This document shows positions 1-10,400 of a stretch of 64,000 nt of DNA, one piece after another. The stretch's first letter is position 1. Each line of letters opens with the position of its first letter. The stretch covers positions 1,681,501 through 1,745,500 of the forward strand of contig NC_084936.1 in NCBI RefSeq assembly GCF_958298935.1. The letters are read 5' to 3'. The stretch is from Phragmites australis. Lineage: Eukaryota; Streptophyta; Magnoliopsida; Poales; Poaceae. The notes under the pieces are model-generated. The model saw only the letters and a list, made by a program, of their open reading frames with translations. It was not told the DNA's origin and did not search any database. The position numbers and the translations under genes were made by a program.

Positions 1-121
1 TACCCACCGGTATAACAACATACATCACTCATGTGACACTTTCCATACAATTTCATGCACCGTCTTACTAATCTCCCCTCTTTTTTCATTTATCAAGTCT
101 TCTCCACCTATATATGACTTC

Positions 122-406
122 ATGGAATGGCTTGATATGAAGCAAAATGAGTACCAGAAGCGATGGGTCGACATGAGCATGCAGTGAAGGAGAGAAGTGT
201 ACGAGCGCCGAGAGTACAAGCAACAACAGAAAAAACTATGGCTGAAGTGTCAGGAGGAGGAGCGCATGAGAAAGGCAACGAAAGAGCGCGTCGCGGCTAA
301 AGCACGCGAAACAAAGAGGGAAAGGAAGCGAGAGGGGGCCTATCGCGCTAAGGTGGTGGGTCCCGATGCCCTGAGAAAGGGCAAATATCCGAGGTGCACT
401 CAGTAG
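122..406 (+). pseudogene. Fragment of a basic, charged coiled-coil protein
   Basis: From the ATG at 122 the frame runs 21 codons to a TGA at 185-187. The same frame then stays open to the stop at 404-406. The product is rich in Lys, Arg, Glu and Gln (QQQKK, EEER, KRERKRE), so it looks like the charged C-terminal tail of a larger protein. No catalytic or DNA-binding motif is visible and I do not recognise the family. A single nonsense codon, small size and a transposon-rich neighbourhood suggest a decayed fragment, possibly from a transposon-associated gene. It could also be chance. Confidence 0.25.
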
Positions 407-909
407 AGAGCATTTAATGTAACCCGATATATTTTATTCCTTAAAACATCTTAGGATTAGCAGCGTCACACTATTATGTTAGTCTTTATACGTATCGTAC
501 ATGTCAACATTTGTTGTCATTATCTCTTTATAGTTATCAGCGTATGTAACCTCCGTACAGGGTTTTATGATAATTGTGCTTCCCAACTACTATTATTTGC
601 AAAATTATATTTTGTATTCTTTCAACGTTACTTCACTAAAAAATTACTCATATAATTTTAGATCAACTAAATCAAGAAATATCGACAAAATCACATCGAA
701 CCAAAAAATAGGAAAAAATGAACAACTCCGTGATGCCGTTAGCCTCAACCTCATTAGGAAACATCTGCATGGCTCATTGCCTCAGCCTCTGTGTAGTCGT
801 AATTGATATTTTTGAAAGAGTGTGAATTCTTCTATAGGATTTACACTGAGTTCTGACGGTGCCTCATTGATATTTCATAAATTATTATTAAAAATCAAAT
901 AAAAAGAGA
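407..909. other. AT-rich intergenic sequence, no gene seen
   Basis: AT-rich DNA with only short chance reading frames. No repeat boundary or RNA signature was recognised. Confidence 0.5.
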
Positions 910-1150
910 CATATCATGTCGGCACGTGGAATATCCAATTACCGACATTCCTGTCGGTATTCCACGTATCAACAGGCCTATCGGCTACCAACTAGACCGA
1001 CACACATATCGGTGTCTACCCGAGGGGCCTGTCGGCATACGGAATGCCGACATGCCTTTTCTCCGCATTCCACGCCGACATACCCTCGGGCCCAGTGCCA
1101 CGTAGGTTATCGGCATTCGGAGTATCGACAGGTTTCTTGTCGATATGTAT
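910..1150. repeat. Cluster of inverted TGTCGG/CCGACA motifs
   Basis: About ten copies of a short motif related to TGTCGGTATTCC occur here in both orientations, for example around 944-964, 1028-1056 and 1108-1146. The block is GC-rich and flanked by AT-rich DNA on both sides. Dense inverted subterminal motifs are typical of CACTA and other cut-and-paste elements in grasses. No terminal inverted repeat with a target duplication could be delimited, so the element type is undecided. Confidence 0.4.
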
Positions 1151-1602
1151 CTATTATTACAAATTTGTGAATTTAGCTATTATTTTTACAATTTTTTATT
1201 AAAATAATATTATTAAAATGATATTCGTTACAACTCCAGGGTTCTCAGGTCATGGTTGCGTGCTACCTCCAGAATCTGGTGTAATCACGGGGAAGCTTGT
1301 CTTGTCACACTCATTTTCCTCAAGGAAAGAAAACTCGCAGGGCGGTTGGACGGCGGGGCCGAGAATTTCTTCTCCTTCTGAACGATCGAGGTCCCAGCAA
1401 CTTGCAACCAAAAAGGCAGATTCCATCGTGTGCTGGAGTTGGTTGCTTAAAGGCTAAGAGAGGGGGCGAGGAATATGCCAATATCTTCCAATCCAAACGG
1501 AAAATTAGTATGGCTAATTATCCGTTGCTTACTTGTATGACATCCATTGGCACTAGAATGGCGGAAAAGGTATTTTTAGAGGAGCCACGTCGGCCAATGG
1601 CA
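1151..1602. other. Unclassified intergenic sequence
   Basis: Two overlapping frames on plus (1218-1457 and 1297-1635) are open but have no recognisable domain; the second runs into the MITE at 1612. I regard both as chance frames. Confidence 0.4.
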
Positions 1603-1611
1603 TCGGCAAAT

Positions 1612-2343
1612 GAGTTTTTTAATAATATTTTCTAACATTAATATTTAAATAAATACATTTTTATGGAAAAAATTAAAAAAAAAGACTACCGCACTTTCTT
1701 AGGACGATGAGGCTCTTACCGCCCTCTTAAAAAAATGGTAAGCACTCCGATGCACCGTGCAAGGGCTAAATAGAGTATTACAAAGTACTTACTTTTTCAC
1801 TATATAGCCTGGGACTAGAAATAATTTTAGAAATTAGTACATCATATAAGATGAATATTAGTGAATTTTCACTAATTTTTAAAAATTTATTTGAGGCTGT
1901 AACAATTGTTAAAATTATAAAAGTAGTCTTTTTTTAGAGAATTTTAGTATAAATTATACACATGCTTTTTAGGTGAATCAAATTAAAATGGATTGTCATG
2001 AATTATGAAAAACGTAAAAAAGTTTTAAGATTTTTGGAGCAACAAAATACCACAATTTTTTATAAAAAAGATGAAAGAAAAAAATATTATTGTAAACAAT
2101 TATTTCAACGAAACAATGTTCATACAGATGAGTGCTTACCGTCTTTAGAGGGGACGAGGGTCTAACCGTCCTACCGCTGTGAACAGTAATTTCAACGAAA
2201 CACTTTTCATATGGACCGCCTACCGCTGTTAGCTTCTGCACGGCATGTCAGCCTGCTTACTTAGATATTTATTTTTATAATTGTTTTTATAAAAATATAT
2301 TTATTTAAATATTAATGTTAGAAAATATAAAAATAAAAAACTC
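1612..2343. mobile_element. Mutator-like MITE, copy 1
   Basis: The left end (1612-1655) and right end (2297-2343) are inverted copies that begin GAGTTTTTT and include TTCTAACATTAATATTTAAA. The element is flanked by a perfect 9-bp direct repeat, TCGGCAAAT, at 1603-1611 and 2344-2352. Long terminal inverted repeats with a 9-bp duplication are the hallmark of Mutator-like elements. It has no transposase and is 732 bp. Two longer relatives at 19438-20466 and 31731-32760 share the termini and the inner arm; this copy has lost most of the left arm. Confidence 0.9.
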
Positions 2344-2352
2344 TCGGCAAAT

Positions 2353-2888
2353 CTCAGTCAGGAGTGTGCGAGGCCCAGCCGGTCATTAGCCCAACACTCG
2401 GAGTGTGGCAGGCCCAGCCGCCAAGTAGCCCGTACGTGCCGCCGCCGGAGCGCGGGGAGAAGGCCGCGTCGACGGCCCACTACGAATAAACGACAGCGGG
2501 CGCGAGCTCGGCGTGCATGCCTGCCATGCACGAGCACGGCGGCGTCGCCTCGGAACTCCCGAAGCGTCGTCGGCCGCGCCCCTGGTGTGCGGAACTCCCG
2601 AAGCGCCGCCGTCCGTATGCGGCAGCCGGCAGCCGCGCGTGGGGAGCCGGCGGACGGACGCGCGGCCTGCAGTCTGCTTGTGTTGCGTGCCCACGGGCTG
2701 CATGCATGCACGAGACCGATCCTCGTGGCACGGCGGCCCCCTCGTGTGCGGCACCTCGCGCTCCGCCTTCCTGCATGTCCCCTCCGAGCGCCACATCAGC
2801 TCACCTACCACTAGTGTCCACAACGCCATGCACGGTGCTATATAGCTGCACTCTACTAGCTACAATACTACCTACGTTCACAGCCGTA
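2353..2888. other. GC-rich intergenic block
   Basis: About 2400-2800 is strongly GC-rich, so several frames are open on both strands (the longest is on plus, 2517-3101). The translations are Arg/Ala/Pro-rich and differ between frames with no domain. It could be an old promoter or first exon of a lost gene, but nothing supports a call. Confidence 0.4.
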
Positions 2889-3041
2889 CGCAATATGATA
2901 TGTATAGTTATGTGGCTATTTGCGCTTCAGTTCATCCAGATTGCTATGCATCACTCAGGTAAAAAAACGGGGGGCTTTGAAGATCACTTAGATTTCTATT
3001 TGCGCAATATGTTATGTATATGTGGCTATGTGCGCTTCAGT
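2889..3041. repeat. 114-bp tandem duplication, second copy split by a CACTA element
   Basis: Copy 1 spans 2889-3002. Copy 2 starts at 3003, is interrupted after 3041 by the element at 3042-4075, and resumes at 4076-4143. The shared text includes GCGCTTCAGTTCATCCAG and GATCACTTAGATTTCT. Copy 1 therefore preserves the uninterrupted target site. Confidence 0.85.
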
Positions 3042-4075
3042 CACTACTGCAGAAATCGTTATCAGTATCGGTTCAAAATCACCATCAATAATAGATTTTA
3101 AATCGACACTGATTACTTGGTACTGATAGTCAGACTATCAGGACCGGTTATAAAACCAGCACTAAAATCTCCATCAGTGCCGGTTGCTGGTTGGTGGCTT
3201 CAATCGACAATGATAGTCGGTCCCCGATTCAATGCTTTTGGGGCCAGAAAAAAAGCAAAAAAAAAACGATCAGAGGTGCTCTCCCGGTCACTGCTCATCC
3301 GACCTCACAGTAGCTCCACAATTTTCGCTCGCATGCGCTTCCCAGGACTTGGACTCGCGACCTCACAGTAGCTCCCCTCTCGCGTGCGTGACTCTCTAAC
3401 CATCTCACCTCTCATTCGAATATTTGAACGGCTATTTAAGCATCTAAATGAACTTATATAAAAAAGACTAAACAGTTGTAGATCTCGTTGAGGCCTATAA
3501 TTTTTATATAAAGTTTTTCTGCATCCAAGTTAGTATAAAAAAGTTCTGAAATTTTTAAGATAAGATGTCAATTGACCATAGCGATTGGTTGAAACTTTGT
3601 TATGATAATTTGGGCACTTAAATGATCTCAAATTAAAAAGTTTTTAATTACAAAGTTGTAGATCTCATCAAGTTCTACAATTTTGATTTAAAAATTTTCC
3701 CCATTAGATTTTTAATGAAAAAATTGTGAATTTTTTAAAATAAGTTGTGATAGTAGCAATCATCAGTAGCAATTTGTGGCTAGAATTAGCACTGATACTT
3801 ATTATCAGTGTTGGTTCATAGCTAGAATAGATACTGATACTGATTATCTGTGTCTACGAACTGACACTGATATATCAATGCTGGACATCAGTGCCGGTTC
3901 GTGGTTAGAATCGGCACCGATACTGAGTGTCGGTTCGTGGCTGGAACCGGTTTTTATCTCCTCGGTCGTTGTTCGTCCGCGGGAGTTTAAAAACCGACAC
4001 TTATTCGTCAACAATAACGGTTACTGTTGAATCGATACTGATATGACACTACATATATGATGTTCTATAGTAATG
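3042..4075. mobile_element. CACTA miniature element
   Basis: The left terminus reads CACTACTGCAGAA and the right terminus reads TTCTATAGTAATG, its imperfect inverted copy. A 3-bp duplication, AGT, flanks it at 3039-3041 and 4076-4078. Subterminal regions carry many inverted copies of a TCAGTGCCGGTT-like motif (for example 3172-3184 and 3888-3900), as in grass CACTA elements. At 1,034 bp it has no transposase. The interior holds a weak tRNA-like stretch on minus (3337-3418). Confidence 0.88.
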
Positions 4076-4215
4076 AGTTCATCCAGATTGCTATGCATCA
4101 CTCAAATAAAAAAAGGGGGATTTGCAGATCACTTAGATTTCTCACGTTTGAATTTTGCTCCAAGAATTATTTGTCATAGAAAGCAAACCCATGGGCATAT
4201 TATTACCGTAACTTA

Positions 4216-4475
4216 TTCCCTCCATCCGGTCATAAATACATTTCATTTTAAAAAAGTTTAGTTAAACTTTTAAAATTTTGACTAACAATACTTTTAAAAA
4301 ATATTTAGTTTGAAAAATTTAAAATCATATGTATAAATTTGTTTTGAAAAATATTTTCATAATATCACAAATTCAATGAATTTTATAAATATATTCTAAT
4401 AAAAAATAGTGGTCAAATATATGAACGGTAGACTGTGTTTTATCCAAAACGACATGTATTTATGACTGCAGGGAG
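4216..4475. mobile_element. Stowaway-like MITE
   Basis: The left end TTCCCTCCATCC and right end GCAGGGAG match the grass Stowaway terminus, flanked by TA at 4214-4215 and 4476-4477. The interior is AT-rich and resembles the copies at 18850-19106 and 31142-31398, including the TATCCAAAACG(A/T)CA stretch near the right end. Confidence 0.75.
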
Positions 4476-5182
4476 TACATTTGATAATGATCTCGTCGGA
4501 GAGCATGCGCGAATCTTGATGTGCATCAAAATGATCAAAAATCTAATTGCATTTTCGAACTTACTACCTCTTATTCAAATATAAGTACATTTAGGTTTGT
4601 TCTAAATCAAACCATTTTAGCTTTGAGAATCAATAGATAAAAATATATATAGATTGATAACATAAGGTTGGTGTTACACTACTTAAAAAGGGTAAACCTA
4701 GTTGGTTCAAAAGTGATCATCCCAATTGGTGTTACACTACTTAAAAAAGGGTAAACTCGTCAGTAATTCAATGCACTTTCTTGCATTCCTAACCGTTGCT
4801 TCTTGTGTGCACTCGGCAGTTCGTTCGTTCAATTATTCTTGTGTGCGAGGGCATACAGCTCGTCAGTTTGTACCATTTGTTCTTCGGAGCTGAAACCGAG
4901 ATTGCTCGTGGATTTGTTTGCTCTCGTTTAAATAAATTTGTTTTGCATCTAGGAGAGAATTGTGACCGGCCGCTGACTGTAGGTGTTTTTTTTTTCCGTG
5001 AACACCTATCACAAATGGGTTTCAATTAGAATGGACTATGATAATTATCACAGCCAGTTGTTTGTTAGAACCTACCGTGATAATCACATTCGTTTGAATA
5101 CGATTGGTTCGAAAACCGACTATGACAGCGGTTCCAAACTGACTCTAGTTGGTCTCATTGTGGTAGTATTACTAGATTCGTC

Positions 5183-5184
<2 letters not shown>
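4476..5184. other. Intergenic sequence with a short direct repeat
   Basis: A ~28-bp sequence containing GTGTTACACTACTTAAAAA is repeated about 60 bp apart within 4667-4757. At 4561-4660 there is a possible half of another Stowaway element (CTACCTCTTATTCAAATATA). The stretch 5020-5165 has loosely inverted TATGATAATTATCAC-type motifs that may be transposon ends; no boundary was found. Confidence 0.35.

Positions 5185-5225
<41 letters not shown>
5185..5225. repeat. (TA)n microsatellite
   Basis: About 20 uninterrupted TA units, roughly 240 bp upstream of the globulin promoter motifs. Confidence 0.95.
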
Positions 5226-5227
<2 letters not shown>

Positions 5228-5461
5228 TTTTTTAATTAAAATAATATATTTTTACAGGTATTATTAATCAAAATAAGATGTCCTAATGAATTTAAATTTA
5301 GGATAAGAGGAGTAAGAAATATGGATATCCTTGACGGCAACACTATATCTCTCTACTCCTTTGTCACGACTCACGGCTGGTGCTGATCCGGCCCTACCGA
5401 GCCCAGCTAGCTCCAAATAGCCCACTCCATCACCATGCGAAAGCTTCCAAAGCCGATACAA

Positions 5462-5490
5462 TGCATGCAACTTCTCCCCTCTACAAATGG
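5462..5490 (+). promoter_or_regulatory. RY motif and TATA-like box of the globulin gene
   Basis: TGCATGCA at 5462-5469 contains the RY core CATGCA, bound by B3 factors in seed-specific promoters. About 12 bp downstream is CTACAAATGG (5481-5490), a TATA-like sequence. This spacing suits a seed-storage promoter and puts transcription start near 5515-5525. The ATG at 5487 would then lie upstream of the transcript, which favours the start at 5592. Assignment is by motif only. Confidence 0.55.
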
Positions 5491-5591
5491 CGACACACTC
5501 GCCCAGTGCGTCGCCTCACCAGTCACCAGCGCACTCACTTCACTCACTCACTCACTCACAGCACCGCAGCCACGCTCTCTTCGACCTAGCC

Positions 5592-7332
5592 ATGCGGGCC
5601 CTCAAGATGCCACTGCTCCCGCTCTCCCTCTGCCTCTGTCTCCTTCTCCTGCGCGCCGCGTCCGGCTCCAGCGAGCAGAGCAGGTGCGGCCGCCTCGACC
5701 GCCCGCTCCGCGCGCTCGAGCCGAACCGCCGGGTGGATTCCGAGGCCGGCAGCACCGAGCTCTATGACGAGCGCGATGGCCAGCTCTCCTGCGCGGGCGT
5801 CTCCGCTGCGCGCATCCGCATCCAGCGCAACGGCCTCCTCCTGCCCTCCTACTCCAACTCCCCGCGCCTCGTGTACATCATCCAGGGACGCGGCAACGTC
5901 GGCATCGTCATCCCGGGGTGCCCCGAGACGTACCAGCAGACCATGCAGGAGCAGGAGCCGGAGCAGGAAGGAGATGACGAGCGACAGCGACGCAGTGAGC
6001 GCGGCCGGCGCAGTGAGGAGAGCGAGGGGGAGGAGGAGTCGGAGGGCGAGGAGGGGAGCCGCCGTGGCTTCGAGAAGTACTCCATCCGCGACGAGCACCA
6101 GAGGATCACCACCGTCCGCCAGGGCGACGTCGTGGCCATCCCCGCTGGCTCGCCGTTCTGGGTCCACAACGACGGCGACGCCACGCTCGTCGCCATCGCC
6201 GTCTACGACGTCAGCAACAACGCCAACCAGCTCGACCCAACCTTCAGGGTACGTATTTACGTGACATGCATGATGCGTTAATCAAGATCACTCTTAATCA
6301 ATTTCGGAGCTGTGTCAAAGATTGATACACGCATGTTCTGTTTCTCTTTTGCAGCGTTTCCGGCTAGCCGGCGGGCAGACGAGCAGCGAGGGGCGGCGGC
6401 AGCAGCGGTACGGTGAGGGCGAGTCATCGGAGTCGGAGTCAGAGCAGGAGCGCGGCAACGAGTCGTACAACATCTTGAGCGGCTTCGACACCGAGCTGCT
6501 CGCCGAGTCCATCAGTGTGAGCCGCGAGACCGCGCAGAAGCTGCAGGGCCGCGACGACAAGCGCGGCAACATCGTGCGGGTCCGCCGCGGCGGCCTGCGC
6601 CTGCTGCGCCCGACGACGGAGGAGACGAAGGGCATGGACTCTGGGAACGGGCTCGACGAGGCGCTGTGCTCGATGAAGCTCCGCGAGAACATCGCCGACC
6701 CGATGAAGGCCGACCTCTACACTCCCAACGGCGGCCGCATCACCTTACTCAACAGCCAGAAGCTCCCCGTCCTCAAGCTCATCAAGATGAGCGCCAACCG
6801 CGGCGTCATGCGCCGGGTGAGTACACTACCTATATAGAGTCACGAATTCCAATGCGTCTATTAATGAGACCATGCCGGCGACTGACACGATGAATTCATG
6901 CAGGACGCGATATTGGCGCCGCACTGGAACATCAACGCACACGCGCTGGTGTACGCGACGAGCGGTCGCGCGCGGCTGCAGATCGTGAGCAACGAGGGGC
7001 GGCGCGTGTTCGACGGCGAGCTCCGGCGCGGGCAGCTGGTGGTGGTTCCGCAGAGCTTCGCGGTGCTGGCGCGCGCGGGGGCCGAGGGGTTCGCGTGGGT
7101 GTCGTTCCAGACGAGCGAGAACGCCATGAACGCGGCCATCGTGGGGAAGACGTCGGCGCTGCGCGGGATGCCGGCGGACGTGCTGGCGAACGCGTTCGGC
7201 GTGTCGAGGGAGGAGGCGCGCAGGATCAAGTTCGGCAGGGGCCAGGAGATGACCATCTTCTCGCCCATGTCCGGCGGTGGCCGCTCCACCAGGCCCCACG
7301 GCTTCGGCGACATCCTCGCCGCCGCGGCATGA
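5592..7332 (+). CDS. 11S (legumin-type) seed storage globulin
   Basis: Seed storage protein, made in the endoplasmic reticulum and deposited as hexamers in protein storage vacuoles. Three exons: 5592-6248, 6355-6816 and 6904-7332, with GT-AG introns 6249-6354 and 6817-6903, both in phase 0; the product is 515 residues. Residues 1-25 form a signal peptide with a Leu-rich core. Two cupin domains follow (about 60-230 and 330-490). Cys32/Cys67 and Cys110/Cys324 match the family's intra- and interchain disulfides. Asn317-Gly318 is the vacuolar processing site between acidic and basic chains, followed by the conserved LDEALCSMKLREN. A Glu/Arg/Ser-rich insert (about 116-157) and another near 228-252 are the variable loops. 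The ATG at 5592 is preferred over 5487 because the signal peptide follows it directly and 5487 falls in the TATA-like box. Nothing looks broken. Confidence 0.93.
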
Positions 7333-7564
7333 GGCGCGCGCTCGCACGTGTGTGCTGCCTAGCTACGTACGTACCAGCCAAGGCGTGGAATAATCAAGGG
7401 CGCGTGCGTGCGATCGAGCTCACGGACGCACGTATGTATACGTGCGTGAACATGCAAGGGCTCTCGCACGTGCGCGCTTGAGTACGTGTGTGCGTGAATG
7501 TATGGTAAGTGCGTGATTAAGTCGTCTCTGTCATCAGTGTATGTATGTATGTAGCTCGCGAGAG

Positions 7565-7570
7565 AATAAA
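7565..7570 (+). terminator. Polyadenylation signal of the globulin gene
   Basis: AATAAA lies 233 bp after the globulin stop codon, within a TG-rich 3' untranslated region typical of plant genes. Confidence 0.6.
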
Positions 7571-8111
7571 ATGACATGGACGGCTTCAGCATTTTCGCTT
7601 CTCTGAATCTCTGATCGAGCATGTTGATTAAAATTTCACGAATTTTAGAGAGGAGCGAAATATCTAATTCCTTTTCTTTTACTACATGTGAGTGCTATAG
7701 AGCGATGACGAAAAATGACTAAAATTTCATGAATTTTGGTATTTTCGCTAGTAAATGAAAAAAATTGTCGAACGAAATTGAAATCCCTGTTCTCTCCCCC
7801 TTGAAAGTTTGAACATATTAGCCACGTATCCATCCTGTTTGCAAGGGCCGAATTTTTCCTCTTTCCTATGAGAAATCAACTATCGCTTGTGAAATTCTTT
7901 TTTTCTTTTTTAATTCTGATTTGTATTAGGGTCGGTCTACAGCTCATTGGATTGAAAATTCAGGAAAATATACTCACAACAAGATCACTGGCCATGGGAA
8001 GGTCAAGGGAGAGCTATCAGTTGTTACTCTGTGGCTTGAGTTTCGGTCTGTATGGTACTGGGATAGTTAGAGATTAAAATTTCATCAAAATTTCACCGAA
8101 ATTTCACGAAA
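7571..8111. other. AT-rich spacer before copia-1
   Basis: Several scattered AAATTTCACGAA / TTCATGAATTTTGG motifs occur in both orientations (7633-7645, 7722-7745, 8080-8112). They resemble transposon subterminal repeats, but no element could be delimited. No gene seen. Confidence 0.4.
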
Positions 8112-8886
8112 ATGATGGTGTATCTCAGGAGCCAACAACTGCTGGGCTATGTCGACGGCTCCATCGGCACGCCAGTCAAGATGGTCACCACCACCACCGA
8201 CGTCGGCACTGCGCACATCCCCAACTCGGCATATGCGATCTGGCTGCAGCACGACCAGACGGTACTCAGTACCATACTCTCCTCACTGTCTCCTGAGGTT
8301 CTCTCCCAGGTGATGCTTCTTGAGACATCGCATGAAGTATGGAGTGCACTGGAGCACCGGTTCGCGTCCCAGTCAAGGGCGCGGATCATGAACATCCGTC
8401 GACAACTCGCCGTGATCCAAAAGAAGGACATGACGATGACAAGCTACCTCGGCAAGGTGAAATCGCTCGCTAATCAGCTGAGCACCTGTGGTGTTCCTCT
8501 GTCAGAAGAGGAAATCGTCCAGTACATGCTCACCAAACTCGACTCCGACTACGACCCCATTGTGACATCGCTCACCATCAAAACCAAGTTGGTCAGCCTC
8601 AACGACGCCTACTCACACCTACTCTCCTTCGAAATGCGTCATGAACAAAATCACACGGTGATGCAAGTAAATATTGCTAATCGTGGTGGTCGCGGCAATG
8701 GACGCGGCCACGGCGGCAGGCGTGGGCGTGGCGGCCAGAACCAAGGCCGTGACAACTCAACTCCCAGCCAAGATGGACGCTCACGTCAGGATTTTGGATC
8801 AACAAACAGCAGACCAGTGTCAGGTATGCTTCAAGGTTGGACATTCTGCTCTTAAGTGCTATCACAAATTTGATCACTCGTATTAA
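8112..8886 (+). pseudogene. Copia-1 gag remnant with zinc knuckle
   Basis: Frame 8112-8855 encodes a copia gag (UBN2-type) domain with the conserved SLANQLSTCG and ILTKLDSDYD-like segments, followed by a Gly/Arg-rich linker. The N-terminal part is missing. A frameshift near 8810 moves the CCHC knuckle (C-x2-C-x4-H-x4-C, 8817-8868) into the frame ending at 8886. Normally gag coats the element RNA in cytoplasmic particles. Confidence 0.85.
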
Positions 8887-8895
8887 GCCGAGGAT

Positions 8896-9394
8896 ATGAA
8901 GGTAGTAGCTGCGGCTCAAGCCAGCCCAGGATACACAGTTGACACCAACTGGTACTCTAACACCAGAGCTACGGACAACATCACCAGAGAACTTGATCGC
9001 CTAACTGTGCGAGAGAGGCACGGGGGAAAAGACCAGGTGCAGACGGCCAGTGGTTCAGGTATGCACATCACTCATATTGGTCATTCACATATTCATATCC
9101 GTAATCAAATCCTCCATCTAAAGAATGCGTTACATGTCCCAAAAGCATCCAAAAATCTATTGTCAGTACATCGTTTTGCAACTGACAAGATGTCATGTTT
9201 CAATTTCACCCGATCACTTTGTTGTTAAGGATCTGGCCACGAGGAGAATCCTTCTTCAAGGTCGCAGTAGGGGTGGTCTATATCCACTGCTATCCAGTGT
9301 TGCTGCAAAATCAAAATGTGCCTTCTCAAGCGTCAAAACCTCATATGAGCAATGGCACTGTCGCCTTGGTCATCCATCTTCTGCAGTCGTCTGA
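8896..9394 (+). pseudogene. Copia-1 protease and GAG-pre-integrase remnant
   Basis: The protease active site, D-T/S-G-A in the family, reads NTRA here, so both the catalytic Asp and the Gly are changed. Downstream HVPKASKNLLSVHRF is typical of copia protease. A frameshift near 9220 leads into the pre-integrase zinc region with WHCRLGHPS at about 9354-9380, which ends at a stop at 9392-9394. Confidence 0.82.
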
Positions 9395-9532
9395 CAAGTA
9401 GTGCAACTGAATAAGCTTCCTTTGTCCGGCCAAAGCAACACTGACTGAGTATGTGATGCCTGTTAGTGTGCTAAAAGCCACAAGCTTCCGTTTTCTTTAT
9501 CAAATAATGTTTCCACTGTCCCACTAGAACTT

Positions 9533-10373
9533 GTGTCCTCCGATGTATGGGGCCCTGCCCTTACCTCTGTTGGTGGGCATAAGTACTATGTAAGCTTCAT
9601 TGACAATTTCAATAAATTTGTTTGGTTCTATCCTCTAAAGAGCAAATCAGAAGTTGTTGATGTCTTTGTTCAGTATCAAACCCATGTGGAGAGAATGCTA
9701 AATAAAAAAAAAATCATGTGTATCCAATCTGATTGGGGGGGGGGGGGAGTATCAAAAATTGCATCTATATTTGAATCAAGAAGGCATAGCTCATAGGGTC
9801 TCATGTCCTCACACTCACCAGCAGAATGGAACTACAGAAAGAAAACATAGACACATAGTGGAGGTTGGTCTTTCACTCTTATCAGCAGCCTCAATGCCTT
9901 TAAGGTTCTGGAATGAAGCCTTCCAAATTGCTATTTATCTCATAAACCGTCTGCCTAATAGGGTCACAAACTTTGACACACCTCTTGAACGTTTCCTTGG
10001 AGCCAAACCAAATTATAGCCTGTTGAAAACCTTTGGATGTGCCTACTAGCCCAACCTCAGGCCATATAATGCACATAAGTTCCAGTACAGATCCAAAAGA
10101 TGTGTTTTCTTAGGCTATAGCCACCTACACAAAGGATACAAATGTCTTGATCCTAGTAGTGGCAGAGTGTATGTGTCTAGGGATGTAGTCTTTGATGAGA
10201 AGATTTTCCCTTTCTCTGAAAATGCACTGAATTTAGCTACAGACTATACAGTCAAAAAAATCCTCTTGCCAAACATCTCTCCAATCCAGCCTACACCTTC
10301 AAATGAATCTGTGGTTGATCAATTGACAAATGTGCATATTCCTACTCCCACTAACACTGTCTTGCAGCATCAA
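9533..10373 (+). pseudogene. Copia-1 integrase remnant
   Basis: The DDE integrase core starts with SDVWGPAL and continues through YYVSFIDNF (first Asp) and IQSDWG (second Asp). The frame then shifts at the 13-G run (9735-9747) and resumes at 9759 with HQQNGTTERKHRH (Glu region). A stop at 10047-10049 follows GCAY, where Trp is usual. The typical CVFLGYS segment follows at about 10105-10125. Confidence 0.85.
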
Positions 10374-10400
10374 TAGTCCCCTGGAATCTCATCACAGCCA

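Noticed and set aside
1297..1635. 112-codon plus frame as a gene
   Set aside because: No domain, no conserved start context, and it runs into the MITE.
2358..3101. Several long GC-rich frames on both strands
   Set aside because: High GC removes stops in all frames; translations lack domains and disagree between frames.
5020..5180. Small CACTA or other MITE with TATGATAATTATCAC motifs
   Set aside because: No terminal repeat with target duplication could be found; the right end GTGGTAGTATT is not a good CACTA end.
5487..5591. Upstream in-frame ATG at 5487 as globulin start
   Set aside because: It lies in the TATA-like box and would bury the signal peptide behind 35 His/Ser-rich residues.
5586..6264. 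Long minus and alternate plus frames over globulin exon 1
   Set aside because: Shadows of the GC-rich globulin coding sequence, whose own frame has clear domain and splice support.
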